NCBI GenBank assembly: GCA_000831005.1
Contig: CP007152.1
Coordinates: 248,001 to 312,000, forward strand
Reading direction: 5' to 3'
Origin: Marinobacter salarius
GTDB taxonomy: Bacteria; Pseudomonadota; Gammaproteobacteria; Pseudomonadales; Oleiphilaceae
Length of the DNA: 64,000 bases
The position numbers and the translations under genes were made by a program. The stretch's first letter is position 1; every line of letters begins with the position of its first letter. The notes beneath the pieces were generated by a model. That model saw nothing but the letters and a program-made list of their open reading frames with translations, made no database searches and was not told the origin of the DNA. Shown piece after piece: positions 47,040-55,638 of this stretch.

Positions 47040-47618
47040 TTATGCCAAGTTTTCGTTGACGAAATCCCAGTTAACCAGTTTCCAGAACGCTTCCAGATAA
47101 TTCGGACGGGAATTGCGATAGTCGATGTAGTACGCGTGTTCCCAGACGTCGACCGTCAGTACCGGCTTGTCGGCGGTTGTCAGCGGCGTTTCGGCATTGC
47201 TGGTATTAACAATGGCAACGCTGCCGTCGGCCTTCTTCACCAGCCAGGTCCAGCCTGAACCGAAGTTGTTGGCGGCCTTGTCGTTAAATTCTTTCTTGAA
47301 GTCTTCGAAAGAACCAAAGGCTTTTTCGATCGCGTCCTTGGCCGCTCCCGTAGGCTCACCACCACCGTTCGGGCTCAGGCAATGCCAGTAAAAGGTGTGG
47401 TTCCAGACCTGGGCAGCGTTGTTGAACAGTGGGCCGCTGGCGCTCTTGATAATGTCTTCGAGCGATTTGTTGGCGTTGTCGGTGCCTTCGACCAGACCGT
47501 TGAGCTTGGTTACGTAAGTGTTGTGGTGCTTGCCGTAATGGTACTCAAGAGTCTCCTGAGAGATGTGTGGTTCCAGTGCGTTCTTTTCATAGGGCAGTGC
47601 GGGAAGTTCAAATGCCAT
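47040..47618 (-). CDS. sodB: Iron superoxide dismutase SodB
   Basis: A 192-residue cytoplasmic enzyme that dismutates superoxide. Metal ligands are visible: His in YHYGKHHNTY, His in NHTFYWHCL, and the DVWEHAYYIDY pair (Asp and His). GGEPTG and the Gln-bearing region NAAQVWNHTF fit the Fe-type rather than the Mn-type. The length is standard. It is transcribed leftward and ends in a strong hairpin. Confidence 0.96.
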   Translation of the reverse strand: MAFELPALPYEKNALEPHISQETLEYHYGKHHNTYVTKLNGLVEGTDNANKSLEDIIKSASGPLFNNAAQVWNHTFYWHCLSPNGGGEPTGAAKDAIEKAFGSFEDFKKEFNDKAANNFGSGWTWLVKKADGSVAIVNTSNAETPLTTADKPVLTVDVWEHAYYIDYRNSRPNYLEAFWKLVNWDFVNENLA

Positions 47619-47716
47619 GAGGTCGTTCTCCCTGATTCTCTCTGTTTATGTGTATGTAAGCCATTATTAAATATAGGGGCGCTTTGAGTTATATCAACCC
47701 CTTGTGTGCACCCTGC

Positions 47717-48832
47717 CTACTGCTCAGACAGGGTGCTTTTAAACTCTGGACAACCGGGTAAAAACTGGGCGCAGTTCTTTACCCGCCAGACCAATTCTTC
47801 GTAGCTGTCCGCCAGAACGGTCACATGGCCAAGTTTCCGGCCCGGGCGCTCGCCTTTATTGTAGAGGTGTACATGAGCGTAAGGCAGTTCAAGGATTCGT
47901 TCAATGTCGCCATGCTCGGCAATAATGTTGATCATGCAGCTGACACCGCGAGCGTCGGTGCTTCCCAAGGGGTGGCCGCTCACGGCGCGGATGTGGTTCT
48001 CGAACTGGCTGGTCATGGCACCCTCGATGGTCCAGTGCCCAGAGTTGTGGACCCGCGGTGCCATTTCGTTGGCGACCAGACCTTCGGCGGTTTCAAAGAG
48101 TTCAAGCGTTAGTACGCCGACGTAATTCAGTTCGTTCAGCAGCGCCTTGATGTAACGTTCTGCGTCTTCCCGGACATGTTTTTCCAGCTTTGGTGCCGGA
48201 GCAATGGAATAACGCAGGATGCCTTCGTGATGAGCGTTTTCCGCCATCGGATAGAAGGCCAGTTCGCCAACCTCGGCACGCACGGCAATAATGGAGACTT
48301 CGCGGCGAAACTCGACGAATTTCTCGACGATCAGACGCGGATGACCAATGGATTTCCAGGCCTCTGCTGCGTCTTCCGGTGAACGAAGAACTGCCTGTCC
48401 CTTGCCGTCATAACCTTCGGTGTTGGATTTGGCAACCACCGGGCAACCGAGTTCTTCGGCAGCGGCCTGCAATGACTCTGCGCTGTCTGCAATTCTCCAT
48501 TCTGGTGTGGGAATGCCAAGCTCGCCAAAGAGCGTCTTTTCAGCTTCTCGATTCTGGCAAACCTGCAGCGCTCGGGGGCAGGGGTGAACCGGCTTTTCTT
48601 TGGCAATTCGCTCTGCTACGTCCACCGGCAAGTGTTCGAACTCATAGGTGACCCGATCTACCCGGGAAATGAGGTCGTCCAGGTATTGACCGTCTCGATC
48701 AATAATCACTTCACCCAGCCCGGCACTGGGATTACCGGACATATCATAGAAAACAAACGTCTTGGCCAACGGGTAGCCAGCCAGAGCCAACATCCGGCCA
48801 AGCTGACCGGCCCCTAAAACACCAATTCTCAT
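47717..48832 (-). CDS. purK: 5-(carboxyamino)imidazole ribonucleotide synthase PurK
   Basis: A 371-residue ATP-grasp enzyme that converts AIR, bicarbonate and ATP to N5-CAIR in purine synthesis. It begins MRIGVLGAGQLGRMLALAG. SNTEGYDGKGQAVLR is the ATP-grasp loop, RREVSIIAVRA follows, and LTLELFETAEGLVANEMAPR with HNSGHWTIE forms the active site. The frame is intact. It lies downstream of purE on the same strand, but 181 bases with a large palindrome separate them, whereas many genomes have overlapping purEK. Confidence 0.96.
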   Translation of the reverse strand: MRIGVLGAGQLGRMLALAGYPLAKTFVFYDMSGNPSAGLGEVIIDRDGQYLDDLISRVDRVTYEFEHLPVDVAERIAKEKPVHPCPRALQVCQNREAEKTLFGELGIPTPEWRIADSAESLQAAAEELGCPVVAKSNTEGYDGKGQAVLRSPEDAAEAWKSIGHPRLIVEKFVEFRREVSIIAVRAEVGELAFYPMAENAHHEGILRYSIAPAPKLEKHVREDAERYIKALLNELNYVGVLTLELFETAEGLVANEMAPRVHNSGHWTIEGAMTSQFENHIRAVSGHPLGSTDARGVSCMINIIAEHGDIERILELPYAHVHLYNKGERPGRKLGHVTVLADSYEELVWRVKNCAQFLPGCPEFKSTLSEQ

Positions 48833-48877
48833 TCGTTGTCTCCTGCCTTTAATTAGTAGGCATCTGCATTAGTTCGG

Positions 48878-48991
48878 GGAGTGGGTGGGGGATGCTTTCC
48901 AAAACTGTGTGGAGCCATGGATGGCGGAGCCCAAGCGCCACATGGATGTGCCGCAAGGAGCGTGTTTTGGAAAGCATCCCCCACCCGCTCG
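48878..48991 (+). repeat. Large palindromic element between purE and purK
   Basis: Arms 48878-48905 and 48964-48991 are reverse complements at 27 of 28 positions and contain the GGGGGATGCTTTCCAAAAC core. The 58-base interior has smaller self-complementary parts, including GGCG/CGCC and ACATGGATGT. Weaker similarity continues outwards (AGGCATC on the left, its complement on the right). The structure looks like a mobile, non-coding repeat inserted between two genes of one operon. Confidence 0.8.
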
Positions 48992-49013
48992 TACACCAAA
49001 GTCCGATGCCTGA

Positions 49014-49511
49014 TTATTGATCGCTGGGATCAGGATTATCCAGGATTGTCTGTGTCTGTGTAGCGCGAAACTCATCGACCGCTATACGGACATCGTCCTT
49101 GAATGTACCGATAATCTGAGCCGCCAGCAGGCCAGCGTTAGTGGCACCGGCTTTACCAATTGCCAGGGTGCCAACCGCAATGCCGCCGGGCATTTGTACG
49201 ATGGACAGCAGCGAATCAAGACCGTTGAGTGCTTTGGACTGGACGGGAACACCAAGGACCGGCAGTGACGTTTGTGACGCGACCATGCCAGGCAGGTGAG
49301 CAGCACCGCCCGCGCCTGCAATGATCACCTTCAGGCCCCGATCAGAGGCAGTCTTGGCATAATCAAACAGCAAATCCGGCGTACGGTGGGCAGAGACAAC
49401 CTTCGTCTCGTAAGGCACGCCCAGCTTGTCCAGCATCTCGGCGGCGTGTTCCATGGTGGGCCAGTCAGACTTCGAGCCCATGATGAGTCCTACAAGCGGC
49501 TGCATATGCAA
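49014..49511 (-). CDS. purE: N5-CAIR mutase PurE (class I)
   Basis: A 165-residue octameric mutase that moves the carboxyl group of N5-CAIR to C4. Motifs are [16 protein letters not shown] (phosphate-binding loop), SAHRTPD with the catalytic His, [11 protein letters not shown] and [13 protein letters not shown]. The frame is intact. It is upstream of purK on the same strand, so one operon is likely, with the palindrome between them affecting the second gene. Confidence 0.96.
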   Translation of the reverse strand: MHMQPLVGLIMGSKSDWPTMEHAAEMLDKLGVPYETKVVSAHRTPDLLFDYAKTASDRGLKVIIAGAGGAAHLPGMVASQTSLPVLGVPVQSKALNGLDSLLSIVQMPGGIAVGTLAIGKAGATNAGLLAAQIIGTFKDDVRIAVDEFRATQTQTILDNPDPSDQ

Positions 49512-49684
49512 CAGTCCTGATATGTGAGAAAGCCGGACATTGTATGTAAGGCCCCGTGGCCATGCAAACAGTCGATGGCCAAGGAGCGCATACTGTCAGC
49601 TCTCCTGGCCGTCATTTTGCTGAGTCGCAAGGTACGGGTATTATCGTGCTTTATTAACGTTACCGTCCATATACCGGAGCTGTT

Positions 49685-50644
49685 ATGGAACCAATCCGTC
49701 CAGATGATGATGAAGTACGTACCGGCGTGCCCGGCAATAAAGTGGAAGAGCGCAAAAAACGCCAAGCACCCGTGCCAGAGTCGGCCGGTAATGGCGGCCC
49801 GGGCAAACCTGCTGGAAAACGCCGGAAAACATCTGGCGGTGGTGGTTCGGGCCGCAGTGCAGTGTTGTTGATCGCGCTGTTGATTGTTGCCGGAGCGGCG
49901 GGCGCTGGCTGGTATCAGCAAGAGCAGCGTATACAGGCACTGGAAGGTCAGCTGGAAGAAGCGGATTACTGGGCGCGCCAAAGCAAACTGGCGCTGGCCC
50001 GGTTTGAGGGGGAACTTTCCGAGACCGGCGAGAACCTGCAGGAGAAAGGGCAATCCATTGAAGACACGCTGGCGTCCCACAAGGAACGCCTCAATACGGC
50101 TGACAGCGAGATCGCCAAGCTGTGGGGGGTTGCTAATGACCGCAACCGCAAGCGGCTCGACGACCACCAGGCCAAGTTGGAATCCTTGAGGTCAGATGTG
50201 GATAGCGGCAACAGCCAGCGGGAAGCTTTGTCTGCCTCGGTCAAGGAGCTGGAGGCAACGGTGTCCTCCAGGCTGGACAAGGTTCAATCGGACTTTGAGC
50301 GGCAGCTTACCGCCGTTCGCGAAACTGGCCAGGAGAATGCCTCACAATTGACGAAGCTGGATGAATCCCTGGCCGGAGTGGACAAGCTGGTGGAGCGCCA
50401 GCTGTTGCGTTTCGAGCGAGAGCAAAACCTCACCATTGATGGCCTGGAAAGCCGTATTGCGGCGTTGGAAAAGGCCACCAATAACCTGTCCAGCGGCAGC
50501 CAGCTGGATGCCGTTCGCAAAGATCTGGCGGGGCTGAGGGAAACCGTGTCTTCGATTGACTCTTCGCGGGCGCAATTAACCTCAAGGCTGGTTCGCCTGT
50601 CGGAAGAGGTCAATGATCTGCGCTCGCGGATGTCCGGCCAATAG
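49685..50644 (+). CDS. Membrane-anchored coiled-coil protein of unknown function
   Basis: A 319-residue protein. The first ~55 residues are polar, rich in Gly, Lys and Arg (RRKTSGGGG). One hydrophobic helix spans about residues 59-76 (AVLLIALLIVAGAAGAG), and residues ~78-319 are almost continuous heptad-like coiled coil (RIQALEGQLEEAD, ISKLWGV-type and VKELEATVSSRLDKV). This gives N-in topology with a long periplasmic rod. No enzymatic motif is visible. The gene lies divergent from purE with 173 bases between. A structural or scaffolding envelope role is inferred. I do not recognise the family. Confidence 0.6.
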   Translation: MEPIRPDDDEVRTGVPGNKVEERKKRQAPVPESAGNGGPGKPAGKRRKTSGGGGSGRSAVLLIALLIVAGAAGAGWYQQEQRIQALEGQLEEADYWARQSKLALARFEGELSETGENLQEKGQSIEDTLASHKERLNTADSEIAKLWGVANDRNRKRLDDHQAKLESLRSDVDSGNSQREALSASVKELEATVSSRLDKVQSDFERQLTAVRETGQENASQLTKLDESLAGVDKLVERQLLRFEREQNLTIDGLESRIAALEKATNNLSSGSQLDAVRKDLAGLRETVSSIDSSRAQLTSRLVRLSEEVNDLRSRMSGQ

Positions 50645-50801
50645 AAGGCGGCTGCGAACGGGTAAGCAGGCACAGCAGGGCAGGCAGGGCCTGCTGTGCT
50701 TTGTAACAGTTTGTATTCATCCCTTGCGGTAGCTCTCAGTTCCGCGAGATTGCAGTTGTTATGATCGGGACAACTCGCGAAAGGATGAAGAGTGCACAAC
50801 A

Positions 50802-51680
50802 ATGACAACCCGATTTCTTTTTCCCGGTTTCCCCCGGCCACTGGCGGCCGTATTTGTGGCTTTGCTGTTGGTTTCTGGTGCCGGCTGCACGGTGTACCAG
50901 TCCATCGGTAAAAGCGTTGGCTCGTTTTTGCACCCGGTATCCGGGCACGATTTCGTTCATATCGGCAATGATGAGTGGGATCGCAGCAATGCGGTTCTCT
51001 ATTTCTACCGCACCCATTCCCAGTGGGCTGCGGACGAGATCGAGGCGCCAAGCGTTTACATAGACGACCACCACTATTTCAATATTCGAAACGACAGTTT
51101 TACCTGGCTTGAAGTTGCCCCTGGCGAGCGGCATATCGCCATCCGCCGGCCACTGCTGGGGCTTGAGGGGCTCAATTCGTTCAGCCTGAGCCTGATTGCA
51201 GACGCCACGCTCAAGGTCGAACCCGGGAGGGTGTATTACCTGCGTTACAATGAGTTGCAAGAGCCGGAGAGCAGCCATCCTGAACTCGCCGAAGACCACC
51301 CCCTGAGGTCTGGCGACTTGCAGCTCGTGACCCGTGATTACGCTATGCAGGCCAAAGAAATTGTCTCCACGCGTTTTCTGAATAGTGATTTGCTTGCCCC
51401 TAATCACGCTGCGACCTCCATTGTTGAGGTGAATGAGGACGCAGACTACGAGCGCAATCTGGTTCTTCTGGAAGAGGAGCGAGCGGCTGAGATCGAGCGC
51501 CTGAGAGAGCAGGGGAAGTATGACGAAACGCCTTGGTACTGGCCCTTTGGCGGTGGCCCTACCGTGCCTCTTGAAAGCGATCGTCGATTGCGGGAACTGG
51601 AGCGGGAGTATGCGGCGTTGGAACAGGAGCGGGAGCGTCGGGAAGAGGCAGAATCTGGTGGCGGTTGGTGGATATTCTAA
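50802..51680 (+). CDS. DUF2846-like lipoprotein
   Basis: A 292-residue probable lipoprotein. The signal peptide ends with the lipobox VSGAGC, with Cys29 the lipidation site. The following domain (about residues 60-155) contains NAVLYFYRTHS, PSVYIDDHHYF and TWLEVAPGERHIAI with VEPGRVYYLRYN, a pattern of DUF2846 envelope proteins. Residues ~215-285 are a charged helical stretch rich in Glu and Arg (LEEERAAEIERLREQ), and the C-terminus is GGGWWIF. No function is known. It stands 157 bases after the coiled-coil gene on the same strand. Confidence 0.7.
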   Translation: MTTRFLFPGFPRPLAAVFVALLLVSGAGCTVYQSIGKSVGSFLHPVSGHDFVHIGNDEWDRSNAVLYFYRTHSQWAADEIEAPSVYIDDHHYFNIRNDSFTWLEVAPGERHIAIRRPLLGLEGLNSFSLSLIADATLKVEPGRVYYLRYNELQEPESSHPELAEDHPLRSGDLQLVTRDYAMQAKEIVSTRFLNSDLLAPNHAATSIVEVNEDADYERNLVLLEEERAAEIERLREQGKYDETPWYWPFGGGPTVPLESDRRLRELEREYAALEQERERREEAESGGGWWIF

Positions 51681-51767
51681 CGTCGCCGATCTGGTGTACT
51701 GCGAATTGTTGTTTCCGGTTTCGGTTACTAGACTGTGAGGTGTCCGTATTCAGAGGGTTGCCGGATC

Positions 51768-52043
51768 ATGTCGCTGAGAGATTCATTACAACTAACGTTT
51801 CGCCGGCTTTCCGGAGAATTGCTTCCCGAGGCACTGGAAAACGCAGGCCACCGGATAGCTAGCCTCAGAAAACGTCTTGATCATCTCAATTGCTCGCTGG
51901 CGGATCGGGCATTGCCCGCGGATCGAAAGTCGCGTGTGAACGAGCTGTCACTTGATCACAAGGCGAGGAAGGCAGGACAGAAAGCCACTCGGTTGAAGTC
52001 TGTGAAGGCGGCAAAGAAAACCGGGAGTGATAAACAGGCTTGA
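51768..52043 (+). CDS. Small basic protein of unknown function
   Basis: A 91-residue ORF starting at the ATG at 51768 with no strong ribosome-binding site. The product is rich in Arg, Lys and Leu (HRIASLRKRLDHLN, KARKAGQKATRLK), probably helical and positively charged. It lies immediately upstream of the tRNA cluster promoter. No family is recognised. It could be a chance ORF, although codon use looks like that of its neighbours. Confidence 0.45.
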   Translation: MSLRDSLQLTFRRLSGELLPEALENAGHRIASLRKRLDHLNCSLADRALPADRKSRVNELSLDHKARKAGQKATRLKSVKAAKKTGSDKQA

Positions 52044-52103
52044 TTGAAAATTGTACATTTTTTAACGAGTTGCAGGTTTTTTGAGAAAAACTCCGGAAAA
52101 AAT

Positions 52104-52131
52104 TTGACACCGCCAGACAAATGCTTAAAAT
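52104..52131 (+). promoter_or_regulatory. Sigma-70 promoter of the Val-Asp-Val tRNA cluster
   Basis: TTGACA, a 16-base spacer and TAAAAT, followed by a GC-rich discriminator GCGCGTC as expected for a stringently controlled stable-RNA promoter. It lies about 55 bases before the first tRNA. Confidence 0.85.
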
Positions 52132-52186
52132 GCGCGTCTCACTTGGTTGAGACAGCAACGCTGACTCGCCAGTGTGCTGTAAAAGT

Positions 52187-52262
52187 GGGCGGTTAGCTCA
52201 GCTGGGAGAGCATCGCCCTTACAAGGCGAGGGTCACTGGTTCGATCCCAGTACCGCCCACCA
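52187..52262 (+). tRNA. tRNA-Val (anticodon TAC), CCA encoded
   Basis: A 76-base cloverleaf. The acceptor arm is GGGCGGT/ACCGCCC, the anticodon loop CTTACAA, the T-loop TTCGATC, the discriminator A and encoded CCA. It is the first gene of a three-tRNA cluster. Confidence 0.97.
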
Positions 52263-52331
52263 CTTTTCAGCATCGCCGGGCCACCCCGCCCGGTTTCAGG
52301 TCCCTAAGGCCGATCAGGCCGGGATTGATGC

Positions 52332-52408
52332 GGAGCGGTAGTTCAGCTGGTTAGAATACCGGCCTGTCACGCCGGGGGTCGCGGGTTCGAGTCCCGTCCG
52401 CTCCGCCA
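52332..52408 (+). tRNA. tRNA-Asp (anticodon GTC), CCA encoded
   Basis: A 77-base cloverleaf. The acceptor arm is GGAGCGG/CCGCTCC with discriminator G and CCA. The anticodon loop contains GTC and the T-loop TTCGAGT. It is 69 bases after the first tRNA-Val. Confidence 0.97.
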
Positions 52409-52427
52409 TTTTTTGTTTCCAGATCCC

Positions 52428-52503
52428 GGGTGGTTAGCTCAGCTGGGAGAGCATCGCCCTTACAAGGCGAGGGTCACTGGTTCGATCCCAGTACCACCCA
52501 CCA
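52428..52503 (+). tRNA. tRNA-Val (anticodon TAC), second copy
   Basis: Identical to the first tRNA-Val except for one acceptor pair: GGGTGGT/ACCACCC in place of GGGCGGT/ACCGCCC, a compensated change that keeps pairing. CCA is encoded. It ends 12 bases before the stop of the opposite-strand reductase gene. Confidence 0.97.
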
Positions 52504-52514
52504 TTTTCCCCTTG

Positions 52515-53921
52515 TTATTTCCCAATCAACGATTGCCCGCAAACCCGAACAACGTTCCCGTTCACGCCGTTTGATGCAGGATTGCAGTACCACGCAATAG
52601 CCTCGGCCACGTCGACTGGCAAACCGCCCTGAGACAAGCTGTTCATGCGCCGGCCGGCCTCGCGAATGGTAATCGGCATAGCGGCCGTCATCTGGGTTTC
52701 GATGAACCCGGGCGCTATCGCGTTGATGGTCACGCCGTTTTTCACCTGTTTTGCCATCGCCTCTACATAGCCGATCACGCCGCACTTGGCGGTGGAGTAA
52801 TTGGTCTGGCCAAAGTTGCCAGCAATGCCGCTGATGGAGGAAATGCAGACAATGCGTCCGTTTTCACTCAGCAGCTCCTGGTGCATCAGCTCTTCGTCGA
52901 TCAGTTCCTCGGCGGTCAGGTTCACGGCAATGGTCATATCCCAGAAGTGCTCGGGCATGTTGCCCAGGGTTTTGTCACGGGTGATGCCGGCGTTGTGGAT
53001 GACCAGATCAATGCCTTCGAAATGTTCCTTCACAAAGTCTGCAATCTGTTTTGGCGCTTTCTCATCCGTAATATCACACGCCATCGCCTTACCCTTGATG
53101 GGGGCCATAACTTTCTGCAGGTCCTCAAGGGCCGGTGGGATATCCAGGCCAATGACCGTGGCGCCATCCCGCGACAGGGTTTCGGCAATAGACGCGCCAA
53201 TGCCGCGGGACGCACCGGTTACCAGTGCAATCTTTCCGGCCAGCGGCGCGACAGGGTTGCTGGCGTGAGCGGTCGCTCCCTTACTGATGCGGGTTACCTG
53301 GCCAGAGACATAGGCCGATCGGGGCGATAAAAAGAACCGGATGCTGGACTCCAGTTGCTGTTCGGCCCCGGGGGCCATCCACAGTAGGTTCGCGGTAGCT
53401 CCTTTCTTGCCGACTTCCTTGCCGACACTGCGCACGAAGCCTTCCAGTGCCTGATGGGCAGCGGCCTTGGCGGGTTGGCGACAGGTGCTTGGGTCCTGGC
53501 CTATCACCAGCACTCGACCGTTGCCCGCCAGCTTGCGGATGGTGGGGTGAAAGAAATCGTAAACCGCTTTCAGATCGGTGGTGTCTTTCATACCCGTGGC
53601 ATCAAACACCAGGGCGGAGAATTTGCGATCAATTTCCGCGTTCAGGGGCAAGGCTTCGGCCTTGTTGCCGCTTTTGGCAGAATCGTTCAGAGTATCCATG
53701 GCGCTGGCATGAAAGAGTTTTGCGGCGCTGGCGCCCAGCACCTTTCCAATCGTCGAGATAGCTTTGCTGCTGTTGGCAGCGCCGATCAGCACGTCGCCCT
53801 CAATAAACGGCTGGTCCGCGCGCTTCCAGCGTTTCAGGGGAACCGGGGCGGGCAGCCCCAGGGACTGGGCGGCGGTCTTGCCAAACGGAGTATTGACGAA
53901 CTTGAGATAGCGATCAGACAT
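52515..53921 (-). CDS. High-molecular-weight 3-oxoacyl reductase (HMW FabG)
   Basis: A 468-residue two-domain SDR. The N-terminal ~210 residues form a flavodoxin/Rossmann-like domain with no complete cofactor motif. The C-terminal ~250 residues are a full FabG domain with TGASRGIGASIAE, NAGITRDKTLGNM, SSISGIAGN, catalytic YSTAKCG and APGFIETQM. HMW FabG enzymes reduce 3-oxoacyl-CoA or -ACP with NAD(H) in fatty-acid metabolism. It is divergent from a FadI-like thiolase with 166 bases between starts, an arrangement that supports a role in acyl-CoA chain metabolism (inference). Confidence 0.93.
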   Translation of the reverse strand: MSDRYLKFVNTPFGKTAAQSLGLPAPVPLKRWKRADQPFIEGDVLIGAANSSKAISTIGKVLGASAAKLFHASAMDTLNDSAKSGNKAEALPLNAEIDRKFSALVFDATGMKDTTDLKAVYDFFHPTIRKLAGNGRVLVIGQDPSTCRQPAKAAAHQALEGFVRSVGKEVGKKGATANLLWMAPGAEQQLESSIRFFLSPRSAYVSGQVTRISKGATAHASNPVAPLAGKIALVTGASRGIGASIAETLSRDGATVIGLDIPPALEDLQKVMAPIKGKAMACDITDEKAPKQIADFVKEHFEGIDLVIHNAGITRDKTLGNMPEHFWDMTIAVNLTAEELIDEELMHQELLSENGRIVCISSISGIAGNFGQTNYSTAKCGVIGYVEAMAKQVKNGVTINAIAPGFIETQMTAAMPITIREAGRRMNSLSQGGLPVDVAEAIAWYCNPASNGVNGNVVRVCGQSLIGK

Positions 53922-54087
53922 GGCATTTTCCTTTTGCGAAACGAATATCGGCGTACAGGTTAAAGAATCCGGCCGCTTTTGAATTGACTCAATGCCCTGT
54001 TACGGTTGTCAGGGATGCCAATGAGCCGGGCCCGGTTGGCGCTAGACTGCAACGCAACGGATACACTCGTTTAAACAGGACATCATC

Positions 54088-55425
54088 ATGGCACAGGCAC
54101 CGAAAAGCACCCAAAAGAAAACGTCGACGGCAAAGAAGACCACGGCCGCTAAAAGCGATATCCGCCGGGTTGCCATTATTGGTGGCAACCGGGTTCCTTT
54201 TGCCCGCTCCAACACCGCGTATAGCAAGGTCAGCAACCAGGAGTTGCTGACGAGTGCGCTGCGAGGACTGGTTGATCGCTTCGGGCTGGAGGGGCAGCGC
54301 CTTGGAGAGGTCGTTGCTGGCGCGGTTATCAAACACTCCAGGGATTTTAACCTGACCCGGGAATCCGCGCTGAGTAGTGGCCTGGCGCCGGAAACACCCG
54401 CCTACGATATCCAGCAGGCCTGCGGTACGGGCCTCGAAGCGGCCATTCTGGTGGCCAACAAGATTGCGTTAGGGCAGATCGAGTGCGGCATCGCTGGCGG
54501 CACTGATACCACCTCGGATGCGCCGATTGGGGTAGGCGAGGGTCTGCGTGAAATTCTTCTGGATCTGAATCGGGCCAAGACAGCCGGAGAACGCCTGAAA
54601 GTGCTCAGTCGTTTTCGTCCGAGCCATCTGAAACCGGAAATTCCGCAAAACGGCGAACCCAGAACGGGGTTGTCCATGGGGGGGCACTGTCAGATTACCG
54701 CCCGCGAGTGGTCCATCCCCCGCGACGAGCAGGACAAGCTGGCCTATGAGAGCCATCAGAAACTGGCATCCGCGTATGATGAAGGTTTTTTCAAGGATCT
54801 GATGACCCCACTGGCAGGCCTGGAGAAAGACAACATTCTGCGCCCGGACACGACCCTTGAAAAGCTGGCGACGCTCAAGCCCGTATTTGATCGTGAGAAC
54901 GGCACCATGACCGCCGCCAACAGCACTGCGCTGACGGATGGTGCCTCCTGTGTGCTGCTGGCCAGTGAAGAGTGGGCAAAAGCCAACAACATGGAGATCA
55001 AGGCGTACCTGACGTTCTCCGAGGTGGCTGCAGTGGACTTCGTCGACAAGAAGGAGGGCCTGCTGATGGCACCTGCTTACGCCGTGCCACGCATGCTTGA
55101 AAAAGCCGGGCTGACGCTGCAGGATTTCGACTTCTACGAAATCCATGAAGCGTTCGCCGCCCAGGTGCTCTCCACCCTGAAGGCCTGGGAAGACCCTGCG
55201 TTCTGCAAGGACCGGTTGGGTCTGGAAAAGCCGCTGGGGAGCATTGATCGAAACAAACTGAACGTCAAGGGCAGCAGTCTGGCCACCGGCCATCCCTTCG
55301 CGGCGACCGGTGGGCGTATTGTGGCCACTCTGGCGAAGCTGCTGGAAGAGAAGGGCAGTGGCCGTGGCCTGATCTCCATCTGCGCCGCAGGGGGGCAGGG
55401 GGTGACGGCCATACTTGAGCGGTAA
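54088..55425 (+). CDS. fadI: Acetyl-CoA C-acyltransferase (FadI-like thiolase)
   Basis: A 445-residue thiolase that cleaves 3-ketoacyl-CoA, or condenses acetyl-CoA in reverse. The nucleophilic cysteine is in QQACGTGLEAAI (about residue 113), the His in YEIHEAFAAQVL and the second Cys in CAAGGQGVTAIL. A Lys/Thr/Ala-rich N-terminal tail of about 25 residues precedes IRRVAIIGGNRVPFARSN. Closest pattern is FadI/acetyl-CoA acetyltransferase. It is divergent from HMW FabG and probably regulated from the shared 166-base region. Confidence 0.92.
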   Translation: MAQAPKSTQKKTSTAKKTTAAKSDIRRVAIIGGNRVPFARSNTAYSKVSNQELLTSALRGLVDRFGLEGQRLGEVVAGAVIKHSRDFNLTRESALSSGLAPETPAYDIQQACGTGLEAAILVANKIALGQIECGIAGGTDTTSDAPIGVGEGLREILLDLNRAKTAGERLKVLSRFRPSHLKPEIPQNGEPRTGLSMGGHCQITAREWSIPRDEQDKLAYESHQKLASAYDEGFFKDLMTPLAGLEKDNILRPDTTLEKLATLKPVFDRENGTMTAANSTALTDGASCVLLASEEWAKANNMEIKAYLTFSEVAAVDFVDKKEGLLMAPAYAVPRMLEKAGLTLQDFDFYEIHEAFAAQVLSTLKAWEDPAFCKDRLGLEKPLGSIDRNKLNVKGSSLATGHPFAATGGRIVATLAKLLEEKGSGRGLISICAAGGQGVTAILER

Positions 55426-55451
55426 GTTGGCGAAAAAATTCATTTTTCCCT

Positions 55452-55480
55452 TTGACAGACGCATCAACGCCCCGTACTAT
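55452..55480 (+). promoter_or_regulatory. Sigma-70 promoter of the initiator tRNA gene
   Basis: TTGACA, a 17-base spacer and TACTAT, followed by GCGCAC. It lies about 45 bases before the tRNA, after the thiolase stop. Confidence 0.85.
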
Positions 55481-55526
55481 GCGCACCTCGTTGATCGGGG
55501 CCTTACCCGGTTAACCAGCAGTTTGA

Positions 55527-55603
<77 letters not shown>

Positions 55604-55610
55604 TCTCAAT

Positions 55611-55638
55611 AAGGGCCGGTCTTTGACCGGCCCTTATT
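55611..55638 (+). terminator. Terminator hairpin after the initiator tRNA
   Basis: AAGGGCCGGTC at 55611-55621 pairs perfectly with GACCGGCCCTT at 55625-55635 around TTT. The T-tract is short (ATT). The open frame of the next gene begins inside the right arm. Confidence 0.8.

Noticed and set aside
47703..47740. Hairpin GCACCCTG/CAGGGTGC at the end of purK as a terminator
   Set aside because: The T-run follows on the plus strand only, while purK is read on the minus strand. It also includes the purK stop, so it is not a convincing terminator for that gene.
52187..52503. Integration site for a mobile element in the tRNA cluster
   Set aside because: No integrase gene or duplicated tRNA 3' end with foreign DNA is seen. 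The repeated tRNA-Val is a complete gene.
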